A DNA stretch of 64,000 nucleotides from Erinaceus europaeus (GCF_950295315.1 NC_080177.1:80892570-80956569); one strand, 5' to 3'; shown: positions 43,060 through 54,121, counted from the stretch's first letter. Numbers and translations: made by a program. The notes: generated by a model not told the origin, from the letters alone.

Positions 43060-43240
43060 GCAGGCTTTATCACATTGTAGCAAACACCAGAATGACCAGG
43101 GGGCCTTTTTTACAATTCAAAGTAGTTTCTGGTTCATAGATCTTGAGCTAGTCTTAGGAATTTGCATTTCTAAAAAGTTCTCTGTTGGGGATGCTGCTGC
43201 TGCAGGTTTGAAAAGTAACTTTGAGAACTGCAAAGATTTA
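43060..43240 (+). mobile_element. MER5A-like hAT fossil
   Basis: 'agaatgaccagggggcctttt', 'ggaatttgcatttctaaaaagttc' and 'gatgctgctgctgcaggt..ctttgagaactgc' follow the MER5A consensus order as I remember it. Confidence 0.7.
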
Positions 43241-43640
43241 CCAGCTGCCCTGAATTTGAGGAAAGCATGGGTCCTCTTACCCTCCCCAGCTCCAGAATCT
43301 GAACTTTAACAAGGTGGTCAAGTGCTTCTAATCCAACTTAAAAATTTAGATTTTTTTTTTTTTGTAGACTTTGCCACATACATGCCTGTAAAGTACATCT
43401 TTATTTCTTGACTCTTGGACATTTCTTTTAGAGTCCATATGCTTCAGAACCAAAACACCGTAGTACAGATTCATAATGAAATCTCTTAGCTCTCGCTTTT
43501 TCTATGGTTTGTAGTGGCCAAGAAAATTATCCACTTCCCCCAACCCCTCCAGTCCTTCTGCTTAAATATAGATTCTTCACCATTTGTTTTAGAAAATTTT
43601 CTTTACAGAGAACGTTTAACTGTTTTTTATCTCTTTGTAA
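43241..43640. other. Unique stretch, nothing recognised
   Basis: No family or coding signal. Confidence 0.4.
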
Positions 43641-43647
43641 AACTTTC

Positions 43648-43803
43648 TTTAAAAAAATTATTATTAGGTAGAGACAGAGAAATGGAGAGGGGAGGAGAGA
43701 TAGAGAGGGAGAGAGACAGAGAGACACCTGCAGCCCTGCTTAACCCCTTGTGGGGCTTTCCTCCTGCACGTGGAGACTGGGAGACTGAACCCAGGTGCAC
43801 TTG
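43648..43803 (-). repeat. SINE-B, head lost
   Basis: Tail, body and box B region ('gactgaacccaggtgc' on plus) are present; the 5' head is replaced by the 84-bp tandem unit. Confidence 0.8.
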
Positions 43804-43948
43804 GTCCCAGTAAGACTTCTTAAAAGCTACCTGTCCTGGCAGACCCCGCCCATCCCAACAAGGTGAGACTGAACCCAGGTGCACTTGGTCCCAGTAAGAC
43901 TTCTTAAAAGCTACCTGTCCTGGCAGACCCCGCCCATCCCAACAAGGT
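43781..43948. repeat. Exact tandem duplication, 84-bp unit
   Basis: 43781-43864 and 43865-43948 are identical by eye. Each unit starts in the SINE-B box B region (GAGACTGAACCCAGGTGC) and ends CCCATCCCAACAAGGT. As 84 is a multiple of three, the minus frame shows a 28-residue repeat. Confidence 0.95.
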
Positions 43949-44500
43949 GAGGAACAGTTCATGACCCCAGGAAGAGCCTGCCTGTGCTCAGCCTGGGCCT
44001 CAGCCTACACAGTGAGGTAAAGAGAGCCTGGCAGCCTGGCAGCCTGGCAGCCTGGCAGCCTGCCTGGACTTCCCGGAACTCTCCTTCCAGACCTCAGAGA
44101 CCTTCAGGCTCTGCAGTGCCACTGTGCCCTCCTCCCTGCTGGACAGACACCTTTCAGAGACCCCACAAGGAAGACAGTGCCCTCTGTCCTCTCTGGTTAC
44201 TTACTGGAGGTGAGTGTCAGTGGTGAGGCCACATAGGGGTGGGGAGCTTGCTAGCTGGAGGACCCCCTTCCTGTTTATAAAAATGTAATAACCCTGGAGG
44301 AGAGGGGAGGGATGTGAATATTGCATTGGAATCTCTTTGAAATGTGAGGAGGACTCATGGAGCAGTCTCTTACCTCCCAGTGCCTGTGAAAAAACAGGGA
44401 CTAACCTGGCCTGGGGCCTCTTGCCAGGGTTCAGAACTGCCTGTGGGAAAGAGGAATGTATTTGCTTTTAAAGTCACTTACCAGACACAGTGAGTTGGGG
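43949..44500. other. GC-rich segment, no gene recognised
   Basis: The most GC-rich non-repeat part of the window. It has CpG-poor, CT/GG-rich text, donor-like GGAGGTGAGT at about 44209-44218 and TATAAAA at 44276-44282. It might be an old LTR, an exon or a promoter; none is demonstrable. Confidence 0.35.
44025..44062. repeat. (AGCCTGGC)n minisatellite
   Basis: 4.75 perfect copies of an 8-bp unit. Confidence 0.95.
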
Positions 44501-44744
44501 ACGGATGGTGTGTAGCAGAATGGCGCAGTCAAGTCCTCCCTGGCTTGTGGACTAGTTGTTGTTTCTTGTGAGAATGTGGTCGTCCTGGGTTGTTTGGGCT
44601 TGGGTATCTGAAGGCTGTGACTTCTAGGTGGTTTTTTTTTTTTTTTCTTTTTGCTATCTCTTGATGTGTTTTTCACCTACCTCGCTTTCAAATCAACTTC
44701 TGGTTTAGCACTCAGTGGTAAAAGTCATCACCTGTCTCTTCCAA
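44501..44744. other. Short unique stretch with T-run
   Basis: T-run at 44632-44646. Nothing else recognised. Confidence 0.35.
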
Positions 44745-44751
44745 GTAGAGG

Positions 44752-45220
44752 TTGTTTTTTTTTTTTTTTTTTAAATTTATTTTTTTTATGGGCTTACAGA
44801 CAACAGTGAATAGAGTTGTTGGTACATGTTAGCATTTCTGTTTTCTGCACAACACTGTGACCGGCACCGAGGTCCTTCTTAACCATCCCGCACCAGGACC
44901 TTGAAACACCCCCCAACCCCTGCACCCCAGAGTCCGTCCTTTACTTTGGTGCCATCCACCAAACCCAGTCCACCTTCTGCTTTGTGGTTCTCTGTCTCGT
45001 CTTACTTCTCAGCTCCTGTCTGTGAGTGAGACCAACCAACGACACGTGAGTGGTTGAGTAAATTGTGCTCTATACAGACATGCTTTTACAGAAATACTAT
45101 AAATTCTTCATTCAGCTGTGAAGAATGATGAAGTCACTTTTTTTTTTACCTCATTTTGCCCGGCGTTTGAAGGGATTCTATTCTATGAGATAAGCCAGAA
45201 GAGGATGAGTGTGGTCGAGT
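44752..45220 (-). mobile_element. LINE-1 with 5' inversion (twin-priming structure)
   Basis: 44752-45040 is an L1 3' UTR on the minus strand (T-run tail, 'tttactttggtgccatcc', '..tgtgagtgagacc'). 45045-45220 is the end of ORF2 on the plus strand ('ttgagtaaattgtgctctatac' to 'agccagaagaggatgagtgtgg'). The inverted part ends where the 3' UTR part begins in an intact L1, as expected for twin priming. Confidence 0.8.
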
Positions 45221-45365
45221 TTTACTTTTCATTGTATTTTTCCAGTGGCTCTTGCTTGTACTTTATTAATTTCTCAGAGCATTTATTTCCCCTCACAAGT
45301 CATAATACTCACTGTACATCTGTCATATCTGTGACAACTGGGGATAAGATTCTTACAAAGCTAAA

Positions 45366-45485
45366 ATGGTGGCCAGGGGAGCTACATCGTGGTTCTGCAA
45401 AAGATTCTCATGCCTGAAGTTCTGAGGCCCGAGGTTCAGTCCCCAGCATCGGCATAAACTAGAGCTGAGCAGTGTCCCGGTGGTT
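45366..45485 (+). repeat. SINE-C, diverged
   Basis: 'ggggagctacatcgtggttctgcaaaagattctcatgcctgaag', box B 'gaggttcagtccc', 'gagctgagcagtgtcccggt'. Confidence 0.78.
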
Positions 45486-45599
45486 CATACCCTCCCTCTG
45501 TAGCTCTTTCATTAATATGTTAAAATGCATATAAAGAAAGAAGTAGACTAAACTGGTCTACTTCAGATATTCCTTCCTAAGTCTTTAAATGGTAATTCT

Positions 45600-45712
45600 T
45601 TTTTAAAATTTATATTATTAGTGACTTAATTGATTTTACCCATATACATGTTCATGTCAATCACCACGCTTTGCCAAAGTCCTATGACCCCCCTCCTCTC
45701 AGTTTATTTTTA
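45600..45712 (-). mobile_element. Old LINE-1-like 3' end
   Basis: 'attattagtgacttaattgatttta' matches the start of the piece at 33905. Confidence 0.45.
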
Positions 45713-45721
45713 AATTCCTTT

Positions 45722-45776
45722 TTTAAAAATTTATTTATTATTGGATAAGACAGAGAAATTGAGAGGGGTGGGGGAG

Positions 45777-45831
<55 letters not shown>

Positions 45832-45948
45832 CTGCCCTGCTTCACCACTCATGAAGCTTTTCCCCTGCAGGCAGGGACCAGGGGCTTGAACCCAGGTCCT
45901 TGTGCACTGTACTGTAAGAGCTTAACCAGGTGCGAAACTGCCTCCCCC
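45722..45948 (-). repeat. SINE-B with internal (CA)n
   Basis: (CA)n at 45778-45828 replaces the usual GAGAGACAGAGAGACA stretch of the body, so the microsatellite grew from the SINE. Head 'gaaactgcctccccc' at 45948. Confidence 0.85.
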
Positions 45949-46039
45949 TCCCCCCCCCCGAGGTCTGATAAAGTCAGAGACATAGTTTGCTTACTGTTTT
46001 TGTGTGCACGTTTCTTTGTTGTAATTACCTATATTCTAC

Positions 46040-46620
46040 ATCTGAGGAAAGTCCCTGGGAAGGTGTTTTTCACCTCTTTACTCACCTCATTTAGCACAAT
46101 TACCTACAGTTCTGTCCTGAATGACAGTCTCCTCTTTTTAATTGCAAAGCAGTTTTCCATTAAATGTATGTTCCATACATTTTTTAAATCTAGTCATATG
46201 TCCCCCCCCCCTTTAATTTGATAGGGCAGGGAGAAATTGAGAGGGGAGAGGGAGATAGACACCTGCAGTCCTGCTTCACTGCTAGTGAGGTGTCCTGCAG
46301 TGGGGAGCGGGGACTCAGACCTGGGTCTTTGCGTGGGTCCTTGCTCTTAGTACTGGCCCCCTCGAGTCACATGCTGCTGAGTGTTTGCGATGCTTATTAT
46401 TTTGGCTTGTGTGAATAGTGAAACTCTGAACTTAGAATTGCATGTAGCTTTTTGAATGAGTGTCTTCAAGTCCTTTGGATAACTGTCTAGGTGTGGAGTT
46501 ACTGGATTGTAAAGTAGTTATGGTTAATCTCTCCATACTGCTTCCCATAAGGGCTGCACCGGCTTACAGTCTCACCAGCAGCATTCCACATCCTTACCAA
46601 CACTTGATATTTACTCTTTT
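46040..46620 (-). mobile_element. Ancient LINE-1 ORF2 fragment split by a SINE
   Basis: 'tcttcaagtcctttggataactgtctaggtgtggagttactgg' and 'cataagggctgcaccggcttacagtctcaccagcag' are the inverse of the ORF2 3' third. No frame survives. The SINE at 46209-46362 interrupts it. Confidence 0.75.
46209..46362 (-). repeat. SINE, shortened
   Basis: 'ttgatagggcagggagaaattgagagggg', 'acacctgcagtcctgcttcactgctagtg', 'ggtctttgcgtgggtccttgc'; the true 5' end is missing. Confidence 0.75.
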
Positions 46621-46781
46621 AAAAGAAAACTCTGAATTATAGTCCTTCAATAATATAGACAATCAGAGAGAATAGTGTAATGAATCCACCTGTCAGATTC
46701 AATTACAAAGTTTTCCTAGTCTTAATGCATTCGTGGTTTGTTATTATTCGACTGTGGTGTTTCAGAGCAAAATCTATCTCC

Positions 46782-46838
46782 TCCTCCCATCTCAATTTCT
46801 CTCTGCCTCTATCCAAGAATAAATAAATATATTTAACA
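46782..46838 (+). repeat. SINE-B 3' end
   Basis: 'ctcccatctcaatttctctctgcctctatccaagaataaataaat' only; 5'-truncated copy whose tail took the next SINE. Confidence 0.7.
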
Positions 46839-46848
46839 AAAGGTTACA

Positions 46849-47134
46849 GGGAGTCGGGCGGTGGCGCAGTGGGTTAAGCGCACATGGTGCAAAGCGCAAG
46901 GACTGGCGTAAGAATCCGGGTTCGAGCCTCTGGCTCTCCACCTTCAGGGGAGTCGCTTCACAGGTGGTGAAGCAGGTCTGCGGGTGTCTGTTTCTCTCCC
47001 CCTCTCTGTCTTCCCCTCCTCTCTCCATTTCTCTCTGTCCTATCCAATTATGACAATTTCAATAACAATAACAATAACTACAACAACAATAAAAAACAAG
47101 GGCAACAAAAGAGAAAATAAGTAAATATATAAAC
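46849..47134 (+). repeat. SINE-A1 with TSD
   Basis: AAAGGTTACA at 46839-46848 and 47135-47144. Box A 'ggtggcgcagtgggttaagcgc' and box B 'ggttcgagcctc' are nearly intact. Confidence 0.92.
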
Positions 47135-47256
47135 AAAGGTTACAATAAAAAGTTATGCTGACTTGTAAAGTGTGAAACCCGATGGAAGGTTAAGGGAATC
47201 GTTGACGAGACTATAATATTTAAATAAAGGTGTAGCTGTTGAAGAGAGAAACTTCT

Positions 47257-47541
47257 TTCTTTTCTTTTTTCTTTCTTTCTCTTTTATTTTTTTTGTCTTC
47301 AGGGTTATCACTGAGGCTCACTGCCAGCACTCCAAATCCTCTGCTTCTGGTGGCCATTTTTTTCAATTTTATTGGGGTAGGACAGAGAGAAATTGAGAGG
47401 GGAACGGATGGAATGGTCGACACCTGTGGACCTGCTTCACTGCTCATGAAGCTTCCCCTCTGCAGGTGGGGAGGCGGGGCGTCCAACTTGGGTCCTAGCA
47501 CTAAGTACTACGTGCACTTAACCACCTCCCGGCCCCATAGA
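47257..47541 (-). repeat. SINE-A2 with TSD
   Basis: AGAAACTTCT at 47247-47256 and 47542-47551. 3' block 'cttcagggttatcactg'. Confidence 0.87.
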
Positions 47542-47551
47542 AGAAACTTCT

Positions 47552-48098
47552 AGAAGTGTCCTTGTCTCGCGTTCAGAAAGAGGCTGACAGATCACAGCTG
47601 ATCGCAGGCTTTGGTAATGGGTATATCTTGGTAAACGCGTTCTGTAAGTGTCATGAATGAACTGGCCTTTATCTGGTTTATAGAGTACCTATAGTATAAA
47701 GTTAGAAGTCTAGTAGCATAAAGTGAAATGGGACTTTGATAAAGAAAGGAGTCACGACCTACGTTATCGAATAATGCTAAGACCAAGATGTTTATGTCAA
47801 TAGAGGCAAGCACGACTGACTTTGTATTTCTCTTTTGCTTAGGAACTTAGGAACTTAGGGTCAGAGAAGGAAACGGGAGGGAGCAGAAAGAAGGAGACAT
47901 CGCCTGTGTGGTTTGTAGACGTGGCTGAGTGTTAGCTGTGTACCCACAGAGAAACCATTTTATCTCTCTACAAGTATTAGCTGTTATGATACTTACTGTA
48001 CAAGAGACGTGTGAGGTTAGTGATTGAAACTGCCTAGCGAGATAGCTTACCAGAAGTACTCACGTGTTTACTTCTGTGGAATTTACTTTCTTGTTGTA
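47552..48098. other. Unique stretch, nothing recognised
   Basis: No family or coding signal. Confidence 0.4.
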
Positions 48099-48111
48099 CC
48101 TCCTTAGTTTT

Positions 48112-48404
48112 TTTTAAAAATATTTTTTATATTTATTTACCTTTTTGTTGCCCTTGTTGTTTTTCATTGTTGTTGTAGTTATTGTTGTTGTTATTGATGT
48201 CATTGTTAGATAGGACAGAGAGAAATGGAGAGAATAGGGGAAGACAGAGGGGGAGAGAAAGACAGACACCTGCAGACCTGCTTCACCACCTGTGAAGCGA
48301 CTCCCCTGCAGGTGGGGAGCCGGGGGCTCGAACTGGGATCCTTACACCAGTCCTTGTGCTTTGCACCACGTGCGCTTAACCCGCTGTGCTACCGCCCGAC
48401 ACCC
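48112..48404 (-). repeat. SINE-A1 with TSD
   Basis: CCTCCTTAGTTTT at 48099-48111 and 48405-48417, perfect 13 bp. Confidence 0.93.
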
Positions 48405-48522
48405 CCTCCTTAGTTTTCTAGACCGCAAATTCATGACTTTTTTTCCCCTCAGTTTCTTTATTCTTTTAATACATAGTTTGGATTTCTTCTTTCTGATATT
48501 AAAAAAAAAAAAAAGGTTCCAG

Positions 48523-48751
48523 GGTGGCTGGGTGGTGGCGCACCTGGTCGAGTGCACATGTTACAGTGTGCAAGGACCCAGGTTTGAGTCTCCGGTCTCC
48601 ACCTGCAGGGGGAAAAGCTTTGCAAGTGGTGAAGTAGAGCCGCAGGTGTCTCTCTGTCTCTCTCCCTCTCTGTCTTCCCCTTCTCTCAATTTCTTGCTGT
48701 CTCTATCCAATAAATGAAAAAAAATACATAAAGATGATGAAGAAAATATAT
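48523..48751 (+). repeat. SINE-B with short TSD
   Basis: GTTCCAG at 48516-48522 and 48752-48758. The head begins 'ggtggctgggtggtggcgcacc'. Confidence 0.87.
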
Positions 48752-48759
48752 GTTCCAGC

Positions 48760-49319
48760 AGGGAATAAAACAACGCGGTTTTGAAATGGCTCAGGTTTTG
48801 TCTTCAAACTCTGAGTGTTAAAGCAACAAGAATTGCCTTAGATTAGAATGTTATTGGAACGGACTTTCTGACTGTGGACACTATGTCCATGCTGGTCACT
48901 CAAACACCAAATGCTGAGGAATTCAAGCCTTACTCAACACATCCAGCTCTTCGACTGAATCACACAGCTTAAATGCTTTTATTTTTTTTGTATGTGTAAA
49001 CTCTTACTTAGAGGCATTTAAGGACTTACCAACCAAGAGAGGTAGGTATTGGATGCTTTTGAAGAACCGGATATGACATGAGTTCAATGCAAGTAGTGTA
49101 GCTTTAATATTTCTAACACTCTCCCAGCATCTTTGATTATGAATTATTAGCTCATTTAACTCCAAGTACAGCTTTGATTTCCCATAATTCACAGGTTATA
49201 TATACATGCAGAAGTGGAAACTGGGTAAGACCACATGATTGGCCTTTAGGTAGTCAATTGTTACATAATAGGGCTTGAATTTCTTTTAGCCTCCAAGCCA
49301 ATATTCTTTTAATAATACA
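48760..49319. other. Unique stretch, nothing recognised
   Basis: No family or coding signal. Confidence 0.4.
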
Positions 49320-49333
49320 AAAATGCAGATATA

Positions 49334-49614
49334 GGGAGTCGGGCTGTAGCGCAGCAGGTTAAGCGCAGGTGGCACAAAGCACAAAGACAGGCATAAGGAT
49401 CCCGGTTCGAACCCCGGCTCCCCACCTGCAGGGGAGTCGCTTCACAAGCGGTGTAGCAGGTCTGCAGGTGTCTATCTTTCTCTCCTCCTCTCTGTCTTCC
49501 CCTCCTCTCTCCATTTCTCTCTGTCCTATCCAACAATGACAACAACAATAATAACTACAACAATAAAACAACAAGGACAACAAAAGGGAATAAATAGATA
49601 AAATAAATATTTAA
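49334..49614 (+). repeat. SINE-A1, intact and young
   Basis: AAAATGCAGATATA at 49320-49333 and 49615-49628 (perfect 14 bp). Box A 'tgtagcgcagcagg' and box B 'ggttcgaacccc'. Confidence 0.94.
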
Positions 49615-49628
49615 AAAATGCAGATATA

Positions 49629-50190
49629 TAAGGTGTACTCATTTAGCCACCAAGTCTGAGCAAAAACTTGCTAGTAACAAATCTTTAAGCTCTAAATAAT
49701 AGAAGAAACTAATTGTAGTGCAACCTGCCCTCAGAAATTTTTATATTCAAAGACATAGGCTCCATTCTTTGCTGTGATGTTCACTATTTTTGGATGCGAG
49801 ACACGGCACTAGACCTTGTGAAGCTTCAGTTCCCTTATCTGGTGAGGATAAAAATCCTGTGGCGGAGTGAAACCACTGATTCTACAGATAACAGCATCCT
49901 GTTGATTGCAAGAGATTGGTTTGATATTTACAGAAGGACATTTTTAATTTCTTGAGACTTTTCATGACTTTCACATACATTGCCTTTAAAATATTTAAGG
50001 ACGGCTTCTATATACCTGATGTGGTGTAGGTGAAACATTTTCATCTAGGGTTAGTTTATTGTGGTAAAACTCTTACAGTATGCAGATTGGTCATCTCAAG
50101 GAACATTATTAATCTTGCTATCTATCCAAAGACACAAAATCATAAAACATGTCTATAGTTCTGCCATGCTCCACATATCCTTTTTGATTA
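49629..50190. other. Unique stretch, nothing recognised
   Basis: No family or coding signal. Confidence 0.4.
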
Positions 50191-50191
50191 A

Positions 50192-50473
50192 TAATTATAT
50201 TGTTATTACTGGGGTTTAGTGATGGCACTACAAATCCACTGATACCAATGGGCATTTTTTCCTTCGTTTCCCTTTCTCTTTCATCAGTATTTGATAGAAC
50301 AGAGAGACATTGAGGGGGGAAGGGGAAATAAGAGAGGGAGAGACAGAGATACCTGCAGACCTGCTTCAGTCCTCATGAAACTTCTCCCTGCAGGTGGGGA
50401 GTGGGGGCTTGAACCCTGGTCCTTGCCTATGCAATGTATGTACTCACCAAGGTGCACCACTGCTAGACCCCTC
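50192..50473 (-). repeat. SINE-A2, diverged
   Basis: 'gttattactggggtttagtgatggcactacaaatccactg' is the 3' block; head 'gtgcaccactgctagacccc' at 50473. Confidence 0.8.
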
Positions 50474-50578
50474 ACATGTTAGTCTTTAGATGAATTTTGA
50501 AAAGTGTTCCTACTTTCTTTCGCCTCGGGATTCAAAAGATTTATAGATAAATTTCTAAGGATACTGAGAATTCTTTAG

Positions 50579-50582
<4 letters not shown>

Positions 50583-50610
<28 letters not shown>
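50583..50610. repeat. (GT)n microsatellite
   Basis: 14 GT units. Confidence 0.95.
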
Positions 50611-50848
50611 TAAATCCTTCAGTAGTTGTAAGACAATGCTATTTCTCGTCAACATTTGGCTATTTCAGTTGCCAAAAAGCAGCCAAAGTACCTATAAAAG
50701 TGCTGATTGTGGATTATGATGCTAATTGCTTTTGATATCTTATAGAGCAGTTAGCAATAACTCAATCTTTATCTTTAAGGATATGAACATTCTTTTGACC
50801 AAACTTGAGTTTTCTAAAAGTTTATCATAAGAAAAAAAATGATGTTTT

Positions 50849-51130
50849 GGGGCCAGGCAGTGGTGCACTGGCTTAAGTGCACATAGTCTGAAGTGCAAGG
50901 ACCTGTGTAAGGATCCGTGTTCGAGCCCCTGGCTCCCCATCTGTGGGGGTGGGGGTGGGGGGAGGGGCTCGCCTTGGAAGTAGTGGAGCAGGTCTGCAGG
51001 TTTCTCTTTACCTCTCCATGTCCCCCTCCCCTCTTCAATTTCTTTCCGTCCTATTAAAAAAAATGGCAGCAGGAGCAGTGGATTTGTAGTGCAGGCAGCA
51101 AGCCTCCATGATAACCCTGGAGGGAAAAAC
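50849..51130 (+). repeat. SINE-A2
   Basis: Head 'ggggccaggcagtggtgcactgg', box B 'tgttcgagccc', a G-rich insert (50944-50966) and 3' block ending 'gataaccctggaggg'. GATGTTTT precedes it and also follows the next SINE at 51367-51374, so the pair may share one TSD. Confidence 0.87.
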
Positions 51131-51147
51131 CACAACAATGAAAAGAT

Positions 51148-51360
51148 TTTTTAAATGTTTTTATTTATTTATTTATTATTGGATAGATACAGAGAGGAAT
51201 TGAGAGAGGAGGGAGAGACAGAGAGGGAGAGAGACATCTGCAGCCCTGCTTCACTGCTCTTGAGGATCTCCCGCTGTAGGTGGGAACCAGGGGATTGGAC
51301 CCGCAGCCTTGCACACTGTATTGTGTGCGTGCTTAACCAGGTGCGCCACCGCCTGGCCCC
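51148..51360 (-). repeat. SINE-B, tail-to-tail with the SINE-A2
   Basis: Head 'gtgcgccaccgcctggcccc' at 51360, tail at 51148; probably inserted in the A2 tail. Confidence 0.87.
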
Positions 51361-51865
51361 AGAAGTGATGTTTTTCATCACTTGAAAATGTGTGAAGAGT
51401 TAGGCAGATGCTTTTCTCAGATTTTTTTTTTTTTTTTTTGAGACATACAGTAGAACATTTCTTCATGAGGGGTTCGGTTTGACCATGTTTGTATTTGTAC
51501 CTGTGGGAGTCAAAACTAATGATTAATAGTTGCGAATGATTTTTTAACATGTATGGCTGAAGGCAGAAAATAAAGTGCTGATTGGTTCATTAAGCAATTC
51601 AATCCTGAAACATAAAAAGTTGAAGTTTCAGTCTGCCTGAAGCTGACTGATGCTGTCATAAACACTTTTCATAAACCTTCCACTTAAGCCTGGTTTTGTG
51701 ATTTTATTAATCTAGCAATAATTCAAAGTGACACCCATGCACCAATATAAATTTCTAAGAAGTGTAGCAGAAAACTTCGTCCATTAAAATACCATGGGTA
51801 ATAATAATAATAAAAGTTCCTTTTCTGTTAGGTATATTTCTACTTGTTTTTTGTTTTTTTTTTCT
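51361..51865. other. Unique stretch with T-run
   Basis: T-run at 51422-51439; nothing else recognised. Confidence 0.4.
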
Positions 51866-51889
51866 CTTTCTTTTTTCTGTCTTGAACAG

Positions 51890-52320
51890 ATGTGTTGACT
51901 GTAACACATTCTCAATGTGTTGGCTTGCCCGAAGGAAAAGAGAGATTCAGATGGTTATTGATGAAAAGCTCCAGAGTTTGAAGAGCCTTATTTGCAAAAC
52001 TCAGGGAGCCATTTAGCAAAAACCTTTATTCATAGAGCTTATAGTCTCTGAGAAGATCTGTTTTCTGTTTTCCTAAGTGGTGTTTTTCAGCTCCTGAATT
52101 GAATAGATGTATTGACATTCCGAAGATGAACTGGAAAGCTCTGGGCAATAGGCACACTGCAGAAACTCAAGTGAGGTCTCAGCTGCTAAGGTCTGTTTGT
52201 TTTCTTATTTCTCATTCTAGAATTTTGATGAATTCTCCAATTAGATCATAGGAAACTGAACCTTAGAGATATTGTATTACTCCAGTACTGTTATTTGGAA
52301 TAAACACCTATAATCTATTT
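51890..52320 (+). other. Candidate terminal exon (weak)
   Basis: A strong acceptor-like context (long pyrimidine tract 51851-51883, then AACAG ending at 51889) precedes an open stretch from 51891 to the stop TAG at 52014-52016. It encodes 41 residues rich in Cys, Lys and Arg (begins CVDCNTFSMCWLARRKRE, ends SLICKTQGAI). AATAAA follows at 52299-52304. I do not recognise the peptide. An open frame of this length is not improbable by chance, and no partner exon is seen in the window. It could equally be a noncoding RNA exon or nothing. Confidence 0.22.
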
Positions 52321-52910
52321 TATTTGGGCCAGAAAGAATTTCACGAAAGAGCTTAGTAAAAGGAATCCACTAGAGCTAGAGGGCGTTTTCATATTCTTGT
52401 CGTAGCTTTTGAATGGAAGCACCCTGCTCTCAAGAAAAAAGAATGCGTAGAGAGTGTTCAAAATCTACTACTGAAGCCATGGGCCATTTCTTCTTTCACA
52501 AGATAGCTCTTGGGTAAGCATCTGAAGCCATAGGTTACGTGTCTATCCCTGCATGTGCTTTGTGGGTCATGATTGAATCTGGCTATGAAAGAAAGGCCCT
52601 CTTTGATGTGCAGGGAATGAAAACCAAGGTTGTATTACAGGTTGTGGATTGTCATTGTCACAGCTAGGATTCAGTAAGGCATGGAATTATTTGTTGGGAA
52701 TCATCTACCCAATAGATTTTAACTCCCCTTTCTTGTTTCATATAGTTCTTAGCACACAGTAACTGCTCATTTAGCATGTTTAATAATTTAACCAAGAAAA
52801 TATCTATACCAAGAACACAAAAAGACAGACCCTTGAATGCTAATGACTTCAGTGACCAACAATTGATATTCAAACTCTATTCTCAAGCAGTTACTTTTTC
52901 AGGACTGTAT
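52321..52910. other. Unique stretch, nothing recognised
   Basis: No family or coding signal. Confidence 0.4.
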
Positions 52911-52916
52911 GATAAA

Positions 52917-52918
<2 letters not shown>

Positions 52919-52991
<73 letters not shown>

Positions 52992-52995
52992 TGAG
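52919..52995. repeat. (GT)n(GA)n compound microsatellite
   Basis: About 18 GT units followed by about 17 GA units. Confidence 0.96.
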
Positions 52996-53033
52996 AGTAG
53001 AAAGAGAGATGTTGGGGGCACTAGTGTGATTTT

Positions 53034-53319
53034 CTTAAAAATATTTATTTATTCCCTTTTGTTGCTCTTGTTGTTTTATTGTTGTAGTCATTATTGCTGT
53101 TACTGATGTCATTCTTGTTGGATAGGACAGAGCAAAATGGAGAGAGGAGGGGAAGGCAGAGAGGGGGAGAGAAAGACAGGCACCTGCAGACCTGCTTCAC
53201 CGCCTGTGAAGAGACTCCCCTGCAGGTGGGGAGCCGGGGGCTCGAACCCGGATTCTTAGGCAGGTCCTTGTGCTTTGTGCCATGTGCTCTTAACCTGCTG
53301 CGCTACCGCCCGACTCCCC
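53034..53319 (-). repeat. SINE-A1 with TSD
   Basis: CACTAGTGTGATTT at 53019-53033 (allowing one T) and 53320-53333. Box B 'ggctcgaacccgg' on plus. Confidence 0.93.
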
Positions 53320-53333
53320 CACTAGTGTGATTT

Positions 53334-54120
53334 TTGTAGGGACAATTAATTGGAAAATAGTAAGCAATACCGTGTCTTTTAAATTTAGCAATTCATTACA
53401 AATAATGGGAAACTGAAAGTTTGGTATTCTTGCATGGGAGTTTAGGATGCCTATCTTGTGATTTTCTTGATATACTTTGCACATCATATATATATATTTC
53501 CTTCCCAAAATAAATGCTTTCCTTCAGTCTCTTAAATATGGCAAAATAGCAATAATGTGCATTCAAGTATTTCAGATAGTTGGTGGTTGCCTTTTTTCCT
53601 CTGCACCATCTCTGATCTCAGACACAGCATAAAATGTGTCAGTCTCGAGCTATTTATTCTGTGGTGGCAGTATGAGGTGATCAGTGCGGGAGACATGAGT
53701 ATAAGAGAGAAACAACGGGGAAGCTTCAGGAATGAGATCTTTTTCTTCCTCAAAAGTTGTGAGGTGGGTGTGAGGGGTATGTGTTCTTAAGCCTCCCCCC
53801 ACCCCGACTATTCACTTTGGGTTAGAGTGATGGTGTATACCACACACCAGCCTTAAAGCTATTGTATTTTTAGAGTGCCTGCTTGTGTCTTTGAAGCTCT
53901 TGCTATTTAAATTGGGAAAGAAAACTGTTACCAGTTGAAGTGTCAAGCTGCAGTCAAAACAGATGGATTTGGAGAAATTTCTCATTTCATTTACTGTTTA
54001 ATGGTGGAACCCTATTACTTAACCAAGTTTTTTTTTTTAAACTTCTTTTAAACATGTTACTGGCTTCATTAAAACAGCAACTACAGTCATTTAATCTAAA
54101 CAATGAAAAAGTCAGTTTTA
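53334..54120. other. Unique stretch, nothing recognised
   Basis: No family or coding signal. Confidence 0.4.
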
Positions 54121-54121
54121 A

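Noticed and set aside
43627..43962. Minus frame with a repeated 28-residue peptide
   Set aside because: The repeat is simply the 84-bp DNA tandem duplication read in frame.
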